From Spirometra erinaceieuropaei (Eukaryota > Platyhelminthes > Cestoda > Diphyllobothriidea > Diphyllobothriidae), in assembly GCA_902702965.1 (NCBI GenBank), contig CACRXP010000388.1:85580-149579 (forward strand): 64,000 nt of DNA, given 5' to 3'. The notes beneath the pieces are model-generated. The model saw only the letters and a list, made by a program, of their open reading frames with translations. It did no database searches and had not been told where the DNA came from. Below, piece by piece: positions 61,729 to 64,000 of the stretch. Both the position numbers and the translations under genes were made by a program. Position 1 is the stretch's first letter. Every line of letters starts with the position of its first letter.

Positions 61729-62787
61729 CTACCGCAGGTCGTCGTGGATGCGCATGAGGCCGAATAGACCCATGCGATGCGTGAAGGTGCGAGGGCAGTG
61801 TGGGCAGTGGAGGCGAGTGCGGTGGGTGTAGGTTGGTGCTCCAGGCACTGGTTCGCCAGTCTCTGTGCGATGGATTCGCAAGTGACCGACCAGGCCGATG
61901 TGTGAGGTGAAGGTGCCTGGACAATGTAGGCATGAGAGGTCGGCGGTGTCGGTGTCAGCGGTAGAGGAAGCAGTGGTGTTGGTGGTAATGGTGGTCGAAG
62001 CGTGTGATGGTGGAGCGAGGATTGGTCTGGGCGTGGTGGATGTGTTGGATGTCGTGGCTGTATCGGAATTGTGGTCAATTCCGCTCTCGTGGATGCGCAT
62101 GTGGCCGAATAGACCCATGCGATGAGTGAAAGTGCGAGGGCAGTGTGGGCAGTGAAGGCGAGTGCGGTGGGTGTAGGTTGGTGCTCCAGGCACTGGTTCG
62201 CCAGTCTCTGTGCGATGGATTCGCAAGTGACCGACCAGGCCAATGCGTGAGGTGAAGGTGCGGTCACAGTGAGGGCAGGTGTAGTCCTGATCCTCATCAC
62301 TGGAATCGGGAGAGGTGGGGGTGTTGGCGGTTATTGTGTCGGGGTCGGTGATGTGTGAGACGGCAGTGTGAACGGCCGCCGCTGAGGCAGTGGAGGATGA
62401 GGAGGAGGATGGAAGTGGTGGTGAGGAAGGAGTGTCAGAGTTAGTTGGCGGAAGAGAGGACGAGGAAGAGGCGGGCCGGGGGACGATGGCTGGAGCAGTT
62501 CGAGAGGTGAAGTTGGTTCGTAGATGTCCAACAAGTCCGATTCGTGCCCGGAATGTCCGGTGGCATCGAGGACACGTAGGGAGAGGTTGTGCGGCGGCGT
62601 TGCGGACTGGGCGAAGTTGTGATTTGCGGGCTTCGCGTTTCGCTTTGACGGCGACGATTCGGTTGGCTTGATAGATAGCAGCGCCCGTCTTCACTGTTCT
62701 CCTCCATGTCGGACGATCGCGAGCGAGCTCTCCCCAGTTGGTCGATTTGATTTGCAGGCGCTTCAGGGAGGACTTCAGAGTATCCTT
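61729..62787 (-). CDS. C-terminal zinc-finger region of the same retroelement protein
   Basis: Same reading frame as the RT, after the TAA at 62788. A basic linker (KTGAAIYQANRIVAVKAKRE, ARKSQ) leads to five C2H2-like fingers. Finger 1 is CPRCHRTFRARIGLVGHL with no second His. Finger 2, CPHCDRTFTSRIGLVGHLRI, and finger 3, CPHCPRTFTHRMGLFGHMRI, are each complete to their final His. Finger 4 is CLHCPGTFTSHIGLVGHLRI with its final His. Finger 5 has GLMRIH, so its first His is Leu. Fingers 2-3 and 4-5 are an in-frame duplication of 115 codons. Ser/Thr/Pro-rich spacers separate them. Probably binds DNA or element RNA; this is inference. No natural start codon here. Confidence 0.85.
   Translation of the reverse strand, partial: KDTLKSSLKRLQIKSTNWGELARDRPTWRRTVKTGAAIYQANRIVAVKAKREARKSQLRPVRNAAAQPLPTCPRCHRTFRARIGLVGHLRTNFTSRTAPAIVPRPASSSSSLPPTNSDTPSSPPLPSSSSSSTASAAAVHTAVSHITDPDTITANTPTSPDSSDEDQDYTCPHCDRTFTSRIGLVGHLRIHRTETGEPVPGAPTYTHRTRLHCPHCPRTFTHRMGLFGHMRIHESGIDHNSDTATTSNTSTTPRPILAPPSHASTTITTNTTASSTADTDTADLSCLHCPGTFTSHIGLVGHLRIHRTETGEPVPGAPTYTHRTRLHCPHCPRTFTHRMGLFGLMRIHDDLR
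61740..62270 (-). repeat. In-frame 345-bp duplication of a zinc-finger pair
   Basis: About 185 bases at 61740-61925 and 62085-62270 match at roughly 96-97%, offset by 345 bases (115 codons). The shared part covers one GLVGHLRIH finger, the linker RTETGEPVPGAPTYTHRTRL and one GLFG finger. The more C-terminal copy has the His to Leu change (CAC to CTC) in its second finger. Confidence 0.9.
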
Positions 62788-64000
62788 TTAACGGCTAATT
62801 TGGCCTCCTTGACGACGAGAACCCGTCGCGACGTCTCCGTAGAAGAGTCGTTTGGGTAGTCGCTCGTCATCCATGCGCACCATGTGGCCGCTCCAGCGCA
62901 GCTGCATTTGTTTCAGTATGGCGTAGATGCTGGGGATTCCCGTTCGTTCCAGTACTTCGGTGTCGGGGATGCGGTCCTGCCAGTTCAGCCTCAGGATGCG
63001 GCGGAGAAAGCTGAGGTGGAAGTGGTTTAGTCGACGTGCCTGCCTCGTGTACACCGTCCATGTCTCTGCTCCGTACAGTAGCGTCGGCAGGATGACGGTC
63101 TTGTACATCTTCAGCTTTGTGCTCATTTGGAGACCATGACGATTCCAAACTGTGATTTGGATTCGACCGAAGGCTTGACTGGCTTTCGAGATCCTGTTGG
63201 CGACTTCGTCATCAATCTTGGTGTTGCGGCAGAGGGTACTGCCCAGATACGGGAAGTTCTCTACCACTTGCAGTTGGGTTCCGTTCACGCTGATTTGCGG
63301 CGGCGCGTTGGGGGCTGTGGCTGAGTTGGGCGGCGGCTGATGCATCACCACCGTCTTCTGCGTGTTAATGACCAGCCCAAAGTTCTCGCAGGCGGCGGAG
63401 AATAGGTCCATGCTCCGTTGCATCTCCGCTTCCGAGGTGGTGTTCAGGGCGCAGTCGTCGGCGAAGAGGAGTTCGTGCACGGTGGCTGTGGATACACGCG
63501 ATTGGAAGTTCATGCGCCGTTGATTCAGGAGATGACCGTCCGTTCTATAGGCGATGCGGATTCCAGGGCGTTCGTCGCGGTAGGCGTCCATCAGCATGGC
63601 AGAGAACATGAGACTGAAGAGGGTAGGCGCCAGCACACAGCCCTGCTTCACGCCGTTGGTCACTGCGAATGCCTCTGAGACAGCTCCGTTGTCCGTGACT
63701 CGCGCCATCATACCGTCGTGCAGCTGACGCACCATCTGAGTGAATCGCTCCGGACAGCCGAATTTCCGCATGATCTTCCACAGTCCTTCACGGTTCACCG
63801 TGTCGAAGGCTTTCGTCAGGTCCACGAAGGTAGAGTACAGGTGGGTCCGCATCTCCTGGCACTTCTCCTGAAGTTGGCGGGCTGCGAAGATCATATCCGT
63901 GGTCCCACGATGACGACGGAAGCCGCATTGGCTTTCCGGCAGAAGGCCCTGTTCCAGATGGTTGTTGAGGCGGTTGAGCAGGATGCGAGCGAAGATCTTC
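62788..64000 (-). CDS. Reverse transcriptase part of the zinc-finger retroelement, partial
   Basis: Frame open from at least 63894 to TAA at 62790-62788. Copies DNA from the element RNA. Motifs: [20 protein letters not shown] near residue 23, [20 protein letters not shown] near 81, [11 protein letters not shown] with the catalytic FADD near 144, the thumb block [27 protein letters not shown] and the C-terminal [20 protein letters not shown]. Continuation to the right includes ESQC-type residues before residue 1, so the true start is far upstream outside the window. The TAA comes right after RRQGGQISR, and the same frame continues into KDTLKSSLKRLQI and the zinc fingers. So this is probably a single-codon nonsense change in a fused protein. 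Confidence 0.88.
   Translation of the reverse strand, partial: KIFARILLNRLNNHLEQGLLPESQCGFRRHRGTTDMIFAARQLQEKCQEMRTHLYSTFVDLTKAFDTVNREGLWKIMRKFGCPERFTQMVRQLHDGMMARVTDNGAVSEAFAVTNGVKQGCVLAPTLFSLMFSAMLMDAYRDERPGIRIAYRTDGHLLNQRRMNFQSRVSTATVHELLFADDCALNTTSEAEMQRSMDLFSAACENFGLVINTQKTVVMHQPPPNSATAPNAPPQISVNGTQLQVVENFPYLGSTLCRNTKIDDEVANRISKASQAFGRIQITVWNRHGLQMSTKLKMYKTVILPTLLYGAETWTVYTRQARRLNHFHLSFLRRILRLNWQDRIPDTEVLERTGIPSIYAILKQMQLRWSGHMVRMDDERLPKRLFYGDVATGSRRQGGQISR

Larger units (their letters stand above)
60650..64000 (-). mobile_element. Zinc-finger retroelement, best copy, runs off the right edge
   Basis: A non-LTR retroelement on the minus strand. From the right edge it reads RT, a linker, C2H2 zinc fingers, a stop at 61729-61731 and a 1.08-kb GC-rich 3' UTR ending near 60652. 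The RT core is closer to the endonuclease-RT (RTE-like) group than to copies A-D. The 3' terminus on its own strand has CGTCGAAATCGACG, a small perfect hairpin, followed by GTCGAACTG. Similar ends occur at six other sites in the window. The endonuclease lies outside, but equivalents are seen at 53.4 and 50.1 kb. Confidence 0.85.

Noticed and set aside
61898..62671. Plus-strand open frames rich in Glu, Gly and Val
   Set aside because: They are antisense shadows of the zinc-finger coding region and its Ser/Pro-rich linkers.

Overview
The window looks like nuclear DNA from a flatworm, most likely a tapeworm of the diphyllobothriid type (Spirometra, Dibothriocephalus or Schistocephalus kind). This is an inference from two things. 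Two conserved animal genes carry very short introns (29, 30, 38 and 50 bases) mixed with multi-kilobase ones. The DNA is also saturated with non-LTR retrotransposons, including a family whose reverse transcriptase runs into C2H2 zinc fingers, which I recall as abundant in that cestode group. No rRNA, functional tRNA, CRISPR or bacterial-type operon is visible.

Only two host genes could be recognised. EIF2A (translation initiation factor 2A) runs on the minus strand from its start codon at 11838 leftwards and leaves the window below 652. I placed exons at 11817-11838, 11721-11787, 11616-11690, 9893-10153, 9760-9842, 2624-2798, about 926-1038 and 652 to about 831; the middle of the protein was not found. 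TPI (triosephosphate isomerase) is complete on the plus strand in six exons between 44014 and 51668, encoding 250 residues with all catalytic residues.

Almost everything else is mobile DNA of different ages. 1-12 kb (EIF2A introns) holds two tRNA-derived SINE families, a 352-bp near-perfect palindrome, a larger inverted-repeat element and 3'-end fragments of the zinc-finger retroelement. 13-24 kb is an old layer: decayed CR1/Jockey-like LINE pieces on both strands, a Ty3/gypsy reverse-transcriptase relic and a Merlin-type DNA transposase with a SINE inside. 26-29 kb has a zinc-finger-retroelement 3' UTR, a Tc1/mariner relic and a retroelement RT/linker piece. 29.6-37.3 kb is one LINE (ORF1 plus ORF2) split by a second copy of the same family inserted in opposite orientation. 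37.3-38.3 kb is a zinc-finger tail. 38.9-42.9 kb is a different LINE with an 820-residue open frame and a 162-bp tandem array in its 3' UTR. TPI intron 4 (5068 bp) is mostly an antisense decayed zinc-finger retroelement. 52.4-58.9 kb stacks zinc-finger-retroelement pieces, a Penelope-like element with a GIY-YIG nuclease and a LINE with a 590-codon open RT. 60.6-64 kb is the best-preserved zinc-finger retroelement, which leaves the window on the right.

The most distinctive signal is this RT plus C2H2 zinc-finger family. At least eight pieces lie in the window, it has a conserved 3' terminus with a small hairpin, and the best copy shows a recent in-frame duplication of a finger pair. The strongest mechanistic evidence for recent retrotransposition is a 179-bp tRNA-like SINE at 25847-26025, flanked by an exact 12-bp target-site duplication.
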